Translations under genes and position numbers: made by a program
The notes under the pieces: model-generated
What the model was told of the DNA's origin: nothing
The model's database searches: none
Seen by the model: the letters and a program-made list of their open reading frames with translations, nothing else
In this document: positions 39,334-51,020 of the stretch, one piece after another
Layout of the letters: each line of letters opens with the position of its first letter
How positions within the stretch are numbered: the first letter of the stretch is position 1
Assembly: GCA_029718625.1 (NCBI GenBank)
Contig: CM056389.1
Location: 7,703,687-7,767,686 of the forward strand
From: Synaphobranchus kaupii
Lineage: Eukaryota > Chordata > Actinopteri > Anguilliformes > Synaphobranchidae
Direction of reading: 5' to 3'
Length of the DNA stretch: 64,000 nucleotides

Positions 39334-40395
39334 GTTAAGGCAGTGTTCCAGTGTGTGGATGGGCCCCATGGTCTGGTATCTGTTAAGGCTCTGTTCCAGT
39401 GTATGGATGGGCCCCATGGTCTGGTATCTGTTAAGGCTGTGTTCCAGTGTGTGGATGGGCCCCATGGTCTGGTATCTGTTAAGGCTCTGTTCCAGTGTGT
39501 GGATGGGCCCCATGGTCTGGTATCTGTTAAGGCTCTGTTCCAGTTTGTGGGTGGGCCCCATGGTCTGGTATCTGTTAAGGCTCTGTTCCAGTGTGTGGAT
39601 GGGCCCCATGGTCTGGTATCTGTTAAGGCTGTGTTCCAGTGTGTGGATGGGCCCCATGGTCTGGTATCTGTTAAGGCTCTGTTCCAGTGTGTGGATGGGC
39701 CCCATGGTCTGGTATCTGTTAAGGCTCTGTTCCAGTGTATGGATGGGCCCCATGGTCTGGTATCTGTTAAGGCTCTGTTCCAGTGTGTGGATGGGCCCCA
39801 TGGTCTGGTATCTGTTAAGGCTCTGTTCCAGTGTGTGGATGGGCCCCATGGTCTGGTATCTGTTAAGGCTCTGTTCCAGTGTGTGGACGGGCCCCATGGT
39901 CTGGTATCTGTTAAGGCTCTGTTCCAGTGTGTGGACGGGCCCCATGGTCTGGTATCTGTTAAGGCTCTGTTCCAGTGTGTGGATGGGCCCCATGGTCTGG
40001 TATCTGTTAAGGCTCTGTTCCAGTGTGTGGACGGGCCCCATGGTCTGGTATCTGTTAAGGCTCTGTTCCAGTTTGTGGGTGGGCCCCACAGTCTGGTATC
40101 TGTTAAGGCTCTGTTCCAGTGTATGGATGGGCCCCATGGTCTGGTATCTGTTAAGGCTCTGTTCCAGTGTGTGGATGGGCCCCATGGTCTGGTATCTGTT
40201 AAGGCTCTGTTCCAGTGTGTGGATGGGCCCCATGGTCTGGTATCTGTTAAGGCTCTGTTCCAGTGTGTGGATGGGCCCCATGGTCTGGTATCTGTTAAGG
40301 CTCTGTTCCAGTGTGTGGATGGGCCCCATGGTCTGGTATCTGTTAAGGCTCTGTTCCAGTGTGTGGATGGGCCCCACGGTCTGGTACCTGTTAAA
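39334..40395. repeat. 48-bp minisatellite, about 22 copies, open on both strands
   Basis: The unit is GTTAAGGCTCTGTTCCAGTG then TGTGGATGGGCCCCATGGTC and TGGTATCT. Because 48 is divisible by 3, the translation repeats every 16 residues (ALFQCVDGPHGLVSVK on +, NRYQTMGPIHTLEQSL on -) and stays open for over 350 codons in two + frames and one - frame. It has no promoter, splice or family signal, so coding is not supported. Confidence 0.97.
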
Positions 40396-41118
40396 AGGCA
40401 CTGTCTTTAACCCGTCTGTTATACAGTACTGCACACTAACTGTCTCCCTCTGACTCATGCGTATCTGTGCTGCGAGTCCGACTTGCATCCCTGTGGTGTG
40501 ATAAGAAGCAGTGGCTGATATCTCGCGCTTCAGAGAGCTAACGTGCTAATGGTGGAGAGTCTGCGCTTTTCTGCACTCTCCTGAATCAATAGCGGAAGTC
40601 GCAACATGGAGCACCAGGGTTCATCACTAATGCATTCCGTTTGCCCAGGGCAAGGAACACCAGTTGTTGGACCGGTAAAACTGCTTGGCCGTTTTCCCGT
40701 TCAAGAAAGTGACTAATCCACAATCTTAAGTTTGGTCAAATATCCTTTTTGGCGCCTCTAGGCTAGCACAAAACCCCAGCTGTATGCGAGGAGAATTTTT
40801 TTTTACGAGCCGGTCGTCATGGTTTGGTTACCGAGACCACACTTTCAACGGATAAAAAAAAGATAAAACTCCTCTCCCTTTATAACTGAGTTTAGGGGCT
40901 GTCTAAAATCAGTGAGTTTTGGGACCAAGTTTCTCATTAAGCACCATTATGAGATAAAAACAATTTTATATTTAAAATTAGAGCCTCTTAAATATAAGGC
41001 TAGATTAATAGAAATAACTGGGCAAGTGTGAAAAAAACCTTAACGTTGAACTTTGAGCACTGTTAAAAAAAATAAAAAAATAAAAAAATGAGGCATTCCA
41101 AATTGATTAAAAAAACTT
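40396..41118. other. Unique non-coding DNA
   Basis: AT-rich DNA with an A-rich stretch near 41065-41090. No gene or element was recognised. Confidence 0.5.
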
Positions 41119-41337
41119 TCAAAAAATGTCACCTATGTAAGTACACATCTTAATAAAAGAGTTTAAGAAATGCATAGCATCTATGACACCTGTGTAAGTA
41201 CACATCTTAATAAAAGAGTTTAAGAAATGCATAGCATCTATGACACCTGTGTAAGTGCGCATCTTAATAAAAGAGTTTAAGAAATGCATAGGATCTATGA
41301 CACCTATGTAAGTACACATCTTAATAAAAAAGTTTAA
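41119..41337. repeat. 57-bp tandem repeat, about 4 copies, continued at 42804-42855
   Basis: The unit contains CACCTGTGTAAGTACACATC then TTAATAAAAGAGTTTAAGAA and ATGCATAGCATCTATGA. The array is interrupted at a TTAA by the element at 41338-42803, and one more diverged unit follows it (42804-42855). Confidence 0.9.
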
Positions 41338-42803
41338 AGGTGCACTATGCAGGATTTTTTATATATTTTATATATAATATTATAGAATAACCATGCTCAG
41401 TCATATCTATGATGCAGTATCAATCTATGTTGAAAACAAAAATAGGACAAAACCCTTGTGCTCTGCTTGTATTTATTATTCTAAGACGAGTTTGGCTCTT
41501 TTCTGTGTGGGGAGGGGTGGGTGTGGCTACAGAGCCTGTGTGGGGAGGGGTGGGTGTGGCTACAGAGCCTGTGGGGTGGGAACAGGTCTTTGCTGGCACT
41601 GCCAGCTAGCTACTGCAATGGCGGAGGTGAAGAAGAGGAGGTACAGTGAAGCAACAAGCCTGCAGGGCATGTTCAAGAAGCGGAGTCAATTTTCTTTTCC
41701 TCAATGGCCACAGCTGAAGTTTGGCAAGGGAATGAAAAGTGACACGGAGGTAGTGTTTTCTGTTGGACGTGTAAGTAGGCTACGTTACCTCGAGCTATGC
41801 AGCAAGCTACGGTGGCCTAACTAGGTGGCTAAAGTCGGGTACCTTTTGAATCAAATGAATATACTATGAAATATTACATTATATCTCAAAATATAAATAC
41901 AATTTGCATACAAATATCTTCATGAAAAAGTAATTTACTTTACAATGGTATTGGCTAGCTATGGCTGACATGATATGGTCAGCTAAAGTAAGTCTACTTA
42001 TTCCACACACGATTCCGTCTTTACATCCCAGTTCTAAATTAATGTTCATAATAATGTAAGCCAAACACTGAACAAGCACGCCACTTTTTCAGCCAGACAT
42101 TTAGGGCACTGAGCCGGCTGAATTTCTCACTGCCACGGTTTAAAACACGGTTTTATACAGTTATAGGCCTATAATGAAATAAAAACTGTTCTTTAAAACT
42201 TCTGATTTTCTCAACCTGGTGTAATTTCTGCCCGCGTGAATGATTACAGCTTCGGAGTGTTTTTTAATGTTCACAGGAGCTTGATGTTGTAGCCGATCCT
42301 CCGCTCATCCACTCTCGCACCAGGAAAAAAGGCATCTTATAATCCTTGAAACCACTGGCAACATTCACGTTGCAAACATAGAATTCCGAAGTACAACTGC
42401 GTTCCTCAGAGACAGCAGTAACGATGATCCAGATACTTCTAATCTTAGCAGATGTTTTTATCCAAAGTGACGTAGCCTACAGTGTATGAATGCATACATT
42501 ATGAAGCAGGGGTCGACGTTGGGGGGCTGAGGACTTCAAAACGATTTCAAAAGTGTTAATATAATAATCATTATAACACTGCCCAATTACTGTTACCATC
42601 CATATAGAACAATGCAAGTTGCAAAAAAAATCTATTTTCATGTCATATTGCGTTCGCTTGACATTTTTCGCGTGTTTCTTGCCTGTGCTATACAATCTCT
42701 GCCTCAACGGAGGGGAGTGGGCGGGGTTTAGAATGGAGGAGGAGGCTTTTTTGATTGTAAACACAGGACCACAGCAAGGCCAAAAATCCTGCATCGTGCA
42801 CCT
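41338..42803. mobile_element. TTAA-flanked DNA element with inverted ends (Kolobok/T2-like)
   Basis: The left end is AGGTGCACTATGCAGGATTT and the right end reverse-complements to AGGTGCACGATGCAGGATTT. TTAA stands at both borders (41334-41337, 42804-42807), and the flanking 57-bp repeat resumes on the other side, which proves insertion. TTAA duplication plus ends starting AGG fits Kolobok/T2-type elements better than piggyBac. A 31-bp repeat (GTGGGGAGGGGTGGGTGTGG) lies at about 41503-41566. No transposase was recognised; a possible small two-exon frame is listed separately. Confidence 0.8.
41618..42342 (+). CDS. Possible two-exon small ORF inside the TTAA element (72 residues)
   Basis: Exon 1 would run from the ATG at 41618 (context GCAATGG) to 41770, 51 codons starting MAEVKKRRYSEATSLQGM, and is followed directly by a consensus donor GTAAGT (41771). 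A pyrimidine-rich stretch and CACAG at about 42272-42276 precede a phase-0 segment 42277-42342 (starting ELDVVADPPLIHSRTR) that ends in TAA. Both exons are in phase. The predicted product is basic and hydrophilic. I do not recognise a family; it might be a captured host exon pair or a chance arrangement in a repeat. No expression evidence. Confidence 0.3.
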
Positions 42804-42855
42804 TTAAGAAATACATAAGATCTATGACACCTGTGTAAGGACACACATCTTATTT

Positions 42856-43785
42856 TCTGTAGCAGACCTGTAGCACAGGGGTTTCTGTAACAGACCTGTA
42901 GCACAGGGGTTTCTGTAACAGACCTGTAGCACAGGGGTTTCTGTAACAGACCAGTAGCACAGGGGTTTCTGTAACAGACCAGTAGCACAGCGGTTTCTGT
43001 AACAGACCTGTAGCACAGGGGTTTCTGTAACAGACCTGTGGCACAGGGGTTTCTGTAACAGACCTGTAGCACAGGGGTTTCTGTAACAGACCTGTAGCAC
43101 AGGGGTTTCTGTAACAGACCTGTAGCACAGGGGTTTCTGTAACAGACCTGTAGCACAGGGGTTTCTGTAACAGACCTGTAGCACAGGGGTTTCTGTAACA
43201 GACCTGTAGCACAGGGGTTTCTGTAACAGACCTGTAGCACAGGGGTTTCTGTAACAGACCTGTAGCACAGGGGTTTCTGTAGCAGACCTGTAGCACAGGG
43301 GTTTCTGTAGCAGACCTGTAGCACAGGGGTTTCTGTAACAGACCTGTAGCACAGGGGTTTCTGTAGCAGACCTGTAGCACAGGGGTTTCTGTAACAGACC
43401 TGTAGCACAGGGGTTTCTGTAGCAGACCTGTAGCACAGGGGTTTCTGTAGCAGACCTGTAGCACAGGGGTTTCTGTAACAGACCTGTAGCACAGGGGTTT
43501 CTGTAACAGACCTGCAGCACAGGGGTTTCTGTAGCAGACCTGTAGCACAGGGGTTTCTGTAGCAGACCTGTAGCACAGGGGTTTCTGTAACAGACCTGTA
43601 GCACAGGGGTTTCTGTAACAGACCTGTAGCACAGGGGTTTCTGTAGCAGACCTGTAGCACAGGGGTTTCTGTAGCAGACCTGTAGCACAGGGGTTTCTGT
43701 AGCAGACCTGCAGCACAGGGGTTTCTGTAACAGACCAGTAGCACAGGGGTTTCTGTAACAGACCTGTAGCACAGGGGTTTCTGTA
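42856..43785. repeat. 28-bp minisatellite, about 33 copies
   Basis: The unit is CAGACCTGTAGCACAGGGGT then TTCTGTAA (or TTCTGTAG). Variation is nearly limited to A/G in GTAACAG/GTAGCAG. All three minus-strand frames are open because 28 is not divisible by 3 and the unit has no stop in any minus frame. The 288-360-residue frames are artefacts. Confidence 0.97.
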
Positions 43786-46126
43786 CAGTGCCCTCCACTA
43801 TTATTGGCACCCCTGGTAAAGAGTAAAAAGGGTTACAAAAAATTCACCGTTTGGTGAATTAGCTTAATCTCACACTGAAAAAATGAGAAAAATCCAACCT
43901 TTAATTTAAGTAAATTTATTATGAGAAAAAAAATCCCTCATCAAGAAGTAATTATTTTTAACAAAACAACGTGTGCCACAATTATTGGCACCCCTGCATT
44001 TATATATAGAATAAAGTAATCATTTTAAATATTTGGTCGCATATACTTTGCATGCCATGACAGGGCTCGAAATTGCGACCGTTTTGGTCGCATATGCTCC
44101 CGAAATTTAATCTGTGCGACCTCGAAATATAATTGGGAGCATTTGTGCGAGTGCAAATAATTGTTCTGGTGCGACCTTTTTTTTTCTTCTTTTTCCCCCC
44201 CCAGTCGAACGTCCCTTTCTGTGTACATTTGCTAGTTAGTACATTCAGTATGTGCCTTGTGAGCTGACAGTGACCATTCTAACCAATCAAACGTGAGCTT
44301 GACGTTCTTACCTTTAATGCTGATTTTAGATTGGTTAAGATTAGCCTTCAATCACTCCCTTTCACGGCACTCCACTGTTACGTGACACAGAGAGCTAACG
44401 CGTTAACTAATGTTACCTGAAGACAGGGACGTCGTTAGGCCTATTTTAGGGTGGCTGAAGCTACCCTAAAATGTTCTTAAGCCCCCCCAAATAATTTGGC
44501 ATTATTGGCTTAAAATTATCGTTCTGGTTTGTATGTTGTTGTCTCCCCATCCAATACTAGCCTGTCGTAGCCTACTTCACAATGTAAATCGCGGGCACGA
44601 GGACCTTGGGGGAGGCTGCATTCCATTGCTTCTCGCTCTGCCAAGTAACGATCGGCATTGGCAACGGCTTGTGACAGGATAATGTTAGTGGCGAAGGAGT
44701 TTAGCCGTGATGTGAAGATTCAAAGTGAATGATGCACAGAGTGAAATTGTAAGTAGTTGTTAACGATTGTTACCTGCTTAACTTTAACGATTGTTAACTG
44801 CTTAAAAAATAATTTTATTACTTGCCTAATAGCCTAATTGAGGAGAACCGGCTACATTTGATGGCATTGAGTAATTGGTGAATTAAACGCTGATGTAGCC
44901 TATTGTTAATCAAGGAAACTGATTGAAAAATCCCCCCCAATTTTCAGCTCAGGAGCCGCCACTGAACAGTGCGTTTGCAACCAAATTTTAAATCCTGGCC
45001 CCAGGATATTGCGTAAAGCCCCAGTGGTGGCCTACCATGCGTTTTTAAGGCTACTTTCACCGTACTGTTATATTGTCGTTTTTTATCAATAAAATAAATA
45101 AATAAATATATATTACATATATTGTTGGTGCTCCTTACATTTTGGTGGGTGCTCCTAAATTTTTGCTGGTGCTCCTAACTTTTTGAAGTTGGGAGCACCA
45201 GTGCTACCAAGTAAAAAAATTAATTTCGAGCCCTGCATGACTTCCTGATGTCTGTGACCCAACAACATCACAATACACTTGATATCTTATTTTCTGGTAC
45301 TCTTACAAGCGATACTATAACGTCTCTGCATTTGAATGGATCTCTTTGGGAATTGGGGGGGTGGGACTATATTTAGCTGTAAATTCTGCTGGAACAGTAT
45401 GGAATACATGGTTGGCTAAATGACTGTAAGTCATCAAGGGTCTGACGTATCAAACAAGCCTTAAACCATCACTCTGCTGCCAGAAATACAGTGGATATGG
45501 ATGGTTAACTTGAAGGGTTTCTTCGTCTGACTTTTTTTCCCCATAGAGTTCAATAGAAATTTTTGTCAGGAGAAACAACCCTTAAAGTGATCCATCCATA
45601 TCTACTGCATATCTGGCAGCAGAGTGATGGTTTAAGGCTTGTTTGATACGTCAGACCCTTGATGACTTACAGTCATTTAGCCAACCATGTATTCCATACT
45701 GTTTCAGCATAATTTACAGCTAAATCTAGTCCCACCCCCCAATTCCCATAGAGATCCATTCAAATGCAGAGACGTTATAGTATCACTTGTAAGAGTACCA
45801 GAAAATAAGATATCAAGAGTCTTTTGATGTTGTTGGGTCACAGACATCAGGAAGTCATGGCATGCAAAGGATATGTGACCAAATATTAAAAATTATTACT
45901 TTATTCTATATATAAATGCAGGGGTGCCAATAATTGTGGCACACGATGTTTTGTTAAAAATAATTACTTCTTGATGAGGGATTTTTTTTCTCATAATGAA
46001 TTTACTTCAATTAAAATGTCTAATTTTTTCAGTGTGAGATTATAACTTAATTCACCAAACGGTGAATTCTTTATAACCCTTTTTACTCATCTTTACCAGG
46101 GGTGCCAATAATAGTGGAGGGCACTG
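43786..46126. mobile_element. Large palindromic Tc1-like element, split by a hAT-like insertion
   Basis: Both ends read CAGTGCCCTCCACTATTATT inward and are bounded by TA (43784-43785, 46127-46128). The left arm (43786-44060 and 45236 to about 45515) is nearly fully complementary to the right arm (about 45585-46126), leaving a ~65-bp centre. Without the insertion the element would be about 1.16 kb. There is no transposase, so it is a foldback-type non-autonomous element mobilised in trans. It interrupted the last unit of the 28-bp minisatellite. Confidence 0.88.
44061..45235. mobile_element. hAT-like insertion (CAGGGCTCGAAATT ends) within the palindrome
   Basis: Ends are CAGGGCTCGAAATTG and, reverse-complemented, CAGGGCTCGAAATTA. 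The intact opposite arm shows the pre-insertion sequence GCCATGACTTCC, so the duplication is CATGA (44056-44060 and 45236-45240), five bases rather than the usual eight of hAT. The interior has inverted-repeat-like 'gggagcaccag' phrases near the right end and a possible further nested repeat at about 44425-44960. No transposase frame. Confidence 0.72.
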
Positions 46127-46128
46127 TA

Positions 46129-46690
46129 TATACTACTACTACTACTGCGGGGCGGGGGTCTGATGGCTTTGCTGCTCAAACAACATAAGGGTTGATGAAT
46201 GATGTCATAATAAAAGATGAGGGGAGGTGTCTGCAAAGCTCCCCCCCGAAGGATTATGCTTATGAATAAAAAATATCTTCCTTTGCCAACATCAATCAGG
46301 AAACGGGCGAGGGGGAGGAGAGGTACCCACACACACACACACACACACACATCCTACTATGCAGCCCCACACACACACATGCATGCACACACACATCGTA
46401 CTATGTAACCCCTCCCCCCACCCTACACACACACACACACACACACACACACCACGCAGCGCTCGCAGAAAAGCAGGTTTAAATCGGCAGGGCAGACGGG
46501 GTGTTGAGCAGAAGATGTAACGGGGTCGACAGAATGTCCTTTAAAGCTCGTAAGTCACTCTCCGTGCCCACATTAAGTCATAAAAATGACAGATGTGCTT
46601 CAGAAATGGCTGCCTTGTGCTAATGGAGGCCGTACCACCCTTTTACTACCCACACTACACATTCAAAAAGAGAAACACTTGCACACACAA
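46129..46690. other. Non-coding stretch with (CA)n tracts
   Basis: Short ACT repeats at about 46132-46146, (CA)n at 46328-46351 and 46424-46452. No gene is recognised. Confidence 0.5.
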
Positions 46691-46694
46691 TCGC

Positions 46695-46697
<3 letters not shown>

Positions 46698-46747
<50 letters not shown>

Positions 46748-47190
46748 TACAACACAATACACATATAACACAACACACTACATAGCACAATACACTATAT
46801 AACACAGTACACTGCACTCGACACAATATATAGCACAATACACTATATAACACAGTACACTGCACTCGACACAATATATAGCACAATACACTATATAACA
46901 CAGTACGCTGCACTCGACACAATATATAGCACAATACACTATATAAGACAAGACACTATACAAGAAAACAAAACAGACTCAACACCAGCACAATCACAAC
47001 CACTTCCAACACAAGATAGGCCTATATCAGTATATCAGAAGTAATAAGGCAGGCTATAGTAACACAACCGTACAGGCACAACACAACACAACACAACGTG
47101 AATGCATAAGATAGGCCCATATCAGTATATCAGAAGTAATAAGGTAGGATATAGTAACACAACCGTACAGGCACAACACAACACAAATTG
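46698..47190. repeat. (CA)n, 48-bp tandem repeat and an ~85-bp direct repeat
   Basis: (CA)n at 46698-46745. A 48-bp unit (ACTATATAACACAGTACACT then GCACTCGACACAATATATAG and CACAATAC) repeats about three times at 46790-46945. A segment starting GATAGGCCTATATCAGTATA occurs at about 47017 and again at about 47110. Confidence 0.88.
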
Positions 47191-49885
47191 CCACATAAAA
47201 ACACAAGGTAAATCAACACGACAACTGTCACCTGCTCATAATCCTGCCAACACAACAACATTTAAGCATCATGTGACTAAACACCAACTAGCGATGGACT
47301 GGGTCACTTTCAACACATGCCCGCCCAAGTCATGTGGAAGACCACCCCGTTTAATCTTATTTCTTAAGCTTAAATCAATAAATAATCACGAGGAGTGCAT
47401 TCGTAAAACCAGTTGATGAAAGATAAGAGTCCAGCTTATTTACCGGGTAAAGTAATTCCATGCAATACCCAAATTAGACCATCCTGTGTGACAACGGGAT
47501 TGAAAGATGTGACCGTTAAAATGAACAGACCACTAAATGCCCTCATGCATCTAGGTCTGCATGTTAAACCTAAAACATGCATGTTATGAAGCCTAAAATA
47601 GACATCTGAAAACAACATTTAGTGTAAAAAGCAAGTGTGCAAATATAATGTCAAAACATACAGGTCCAAACACAGAAGAAGATGTTTTTTAAAAACATAC
47701 TGTAATATAACGCCATACAATAGTGTAGCTACTAGATATGTGTTGAGGGTAGAAATAACCAGTAACTGTTTTTGCTGTGTCCAGGTAGGCCTACCTAGAA
47801 CTGCCTAGGTTAGCCTACTTACTTGCTAACGTTACCTTGGTACATTGTGAATACCACCCCTGAGCAGGTATTATAAATGTGCTACTAGCTTGCACAAAAA
47901 GCGACAGCTTAATTTGGGGGGGCTAGTCGGGGTGCAGGTCTATGCTAACCAGCTAGTCAAATGCATTGCAAATACATAATCTAACCACATACTTTCTGTA
48001 TAGTAGAAAAGTAGGCCTAGTCTATTTTAAATTGAGCACAACCTACATCGACTGTTAGCTATGGGACGTTATCAAAAAATTGGCTAAAACTTTTAGTAGG
48101 CTAACGTAACGTTAAAAATATTGGGGTTTTAAACCGTTTTCAGTTTGGCTGCCTTTGCCGCCCGGCCCACCCGCTAGCGTTTGGTGACTTTAGCTGGGTC
48201 AAGACATACACGTAGCTATACCTGTATATCTATGGGTCAAGAGGCCTACCTCCACCATTAGCACGTCTTCGGTATGCGCTCCACATTCAGACTCGGGCTC
48301 CTCCAACACCTCTGTCGTCCTCCACTGTCAGTTTGAGTTCGTCGGCTCAATCCTCAGCTCACGTTAATTCCGCGTCTAAACTAGTTTATCTTCAGCTAGC
48401 TAATGCTAATGCTAGCTCCATCAGTGTCTGTGCTACATAGTTAGGCCAACTGCCAGCAGATAGCCTACAACAGAAAAATGACCAGCGGCTCTGCCTTCTT
48501 TTTTAAAGATATTTAGGATGTTTTGGTATTTTTGACTGTAGCCTATCCGAGTTAAGTAGCCTACTTTTTTCTAAAAACGTCGCCTATCTTTTGGGCCCTC
48601 AGTTCATTCTGCATTTGCTTGGTTTACTAATTTTCTCCTACTGTACTCAACGCGCGGGAACAATTATGATCTAATTTGACTAATGCTACATGTCCTGGTA
48701 ACAGGCACCTGATTGGTGCAGCTATAATGGCAACAAGCAGTTGGATTGGCCAAAAACTTGAGGTGAGAAGGCTTTACGTTCAGGTGTTTTGGTAGTGAAG
48801 TGACGTTTTTTTTTGGCAAACGGGCCGGCGAAATCGGGACCTGACTGCACCGATCCTTCTGACATTTGCCAGAAGTCAAAGGTGACCAAAAACACCACGG
48901 AGCAGCATATACCTACCACACCTCAGAATGAAGACTGGGGACCGAGACAACAAAACGCACATTCCGCATTTTACCCCACCCCTGAGAATAGCCTATAGGC
49001 TAGGCTATTTCATACAACAAGAACACACGAATAAACAGAATCATAAATCTTCTGTTTTAATATGGATAAACTGCATGTTTCCAAATCTATGAATAGACTC
49101 AAATGAATGAGACGAGAGCCCGTGTGCCTAGAAGTGACAGGAAGCGAGCGTTTGAATTAGACATCGCAGAGCCATGTCACGCCTTGCCTTTCCAGTGGTG
49201 GTCATAAACCAATTAAACCCTTTTATCACAACATTTAAAACGAATAAAACTCATTTCCGTATTGCCTCAAACACGCCAAGACTTAGGCTAGGCTACATCA
49301 TCAAGAAGATACAGCTAGGCTTATATTTGATAAGATGTTTTCGAGATTACTTTTCCTCCAGATTGTGTTTCGATGCGGGATGCTCAGAGACACACTCATT
49401 CCCGGTAAAGCTCGGTGAGGTTAGTATGCGAAACACACTCCCGCCCCGAGCAATCCCGCTCGGCGCAAAGGAGTCGTAAATCTCAACTCATAAATCTTTG
49501 TTCGCTGCAGTGGCGCAGAGTCTGCTTCGTACCACCAGATGGCGCTCGTTCCGCAGAACACACTGCTGCGGGGACACTGATTGAAGTGCATTGAATTTGT
49601 TCGCGCGTGTGTACCCTTGTACACACGCGAGCGTAGGCTATTGCAAAAAATAAATATAATAGATTAAAATGAAGCCATTATATATTTTAGACTCTCAACG
49701 TTATAAAAATGTAACTGGACTGGACTGTAGCCTATTTTATTACACATTTTCCAAAAATAAGAAATGAAAAACCCAAATAAACGTATCAGAGACAGACGGT
49801 TGGACTTTAAAGGGTGCTGGTGTTCCAGAAGCCTACAATGAAGTCAAGGTGTCTACTCATGTATACAGGAAAACTGTATACATTT
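47191..49885. other. Unassigned non-coding stretch
   Basis: About 2.7 kb without a recognised gene. A CpG-poor, 'gctagctaatgctaatgcta' type segment lies near 48400. CpG density rises modestly around 49430-49470. Frames here are short and match nothing I recognise. Confidence 0.4.
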
Positions 49886-49889
49886 TGGT

Positions 49890-50117
49890 TGGCATGGCAA
49901 GGCACACACACCATTCACTCACACACATACCTATGGGCAATTTAGAGTCTCCAATTAGCCTAACCTGCATGTCTTTGGACTGTGGGAGGAAGCCCACGTG
50001 GACACGGGGAGAACATGCAAGCTCCACACAGAGGGGTCCTCGGCCGGGATTTGAACTCGGTACCTTCTTGCTGTGAGGCGACAGTACTAACCACTGCACC
50101 ACCGTGCCGCCCCCTCT
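49890..50117 (-). mobile_element. tRNA-derived SINE on the minus strand
   Basis: Read on the minus strand the element starts GGCGGCACGGTGGTGCAGTG with an A-box-like GTGGTTAGTACTG and a B-box-like GAGTTCAAATCCC. It continues through the widespread fish phrase TGGAGCTTGCATGTTCTCCC and TTCCTCCCACAGTCCAAAGA. The 3' tail is not clear. Confidence 0.8.
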
Positions 50118-50590
50118 ATCTCCCATCCAGTAAAAAATGTAGTGTTCATTTAACTAAAGTTTGCTATATCAGTGTAAAAAAACTTTCAGAGTTGATTTAA
50201 TGCTGAACATTTGTAAATAAAGACTTAAAATTTAGCTTTTGCTTTTTCACTGTTATTCTCGCATTGTTGTTTTTTTCCCTATAGTTTTGCAGAGTTTTAG
50301 TCTTCCTGTTTCATTTTAAACTTGCAAGACCCATCAATGACCTGTGATCAAAACTGTGCGAACCGACGAGGCTACTCGGGAAACTATTGAAAAAGGCTGT
50401 TGAAATTTCAAGTTTCAAGTGTATTTTTTTTTTTTTTTTTTTTAAAGTTTTTTTTTTAAGCAATGGTGAACTCTAACAAAGATACTCTGGCTTGACTTAT
50501 CTGAGTTTGCCAAGTTCCAAGCACCACTTTAACAGAGATCGCCCAACATAAATACAGCCTGAGGCCTTTTACTTTAGACACACATGGTCA
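50118..50590. other. Non-coding DNA with a long T tract
   Basis: A T-rich run lies at about 50426-50459. No gene is recognised. Confidence 0.5.
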
Positions 50591-50591
50591 G

Positions 50592-51020
50592 CTAAGGTGA
50601 GTCAGTAGAAATGCCTCAGGTATATCTCACCTACAGCTAAGGTAAGTCAGTAGAAATGCCTCAGGTATATCTTACCTACATCTAAAGTGAGTCAGTAGAA
50701 ATGCCTCAGGTATATCTCACCAACAGCTAAGGTGAGTCAGTAGAAATTCCTCAGGTATATCTCACCTACAGCTAAGGTAAGTCAGTAGAAATGCCTCAGG
50801 TATATCTTACCTACAGCTGAGGTAAGTTAGTAGAAATTCTTCAGGTATATCTCACCTACAGCTGAGGTAAGTCAGTAGAAATGCCTCAGCTATATCTCAC
50901 CTAGAGCTAAGGTAAGTCAGTAGAAATGCCTCAGGTATATCTCACCTACAGCTGAGGTAAGTCAGTAGAAATGCCTCAGGTATATCTCACCTACAGCTGA
51001 GGTATGTCAGTAGAAATTTC
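50592..51020. repeat. 45-bp minisatellite, about 9.5 copies, some with AP-1 words
   Basis: The unit is GCTAAGGTGAGTCAGTAGAA then ATGCCTCAGGTATATCTCAC and CTACA. Three copies (near 50598, 50687, 50733) keep the AP-1 consensus TGAGTCA; the others have TAAGTCA. It ends about 1.7 kb upstream of the trarg1 start codon. Regulatory action is not shown. Confidence 0.93.

Noticed and set aside
39205..40488. 427-, 366- and 355-codon open frames on both strands
   Set aside because: All are translations of the 48-bp minisatellite; open on both strands at once and without splice or family evidence.
42728..43810. 360-, 316- and 288-codon minus-strand frames
   Set aside because: The 28-bp minisatellite lacks stops in all minus frames, so the three frames show the same repeated residues in rotation.
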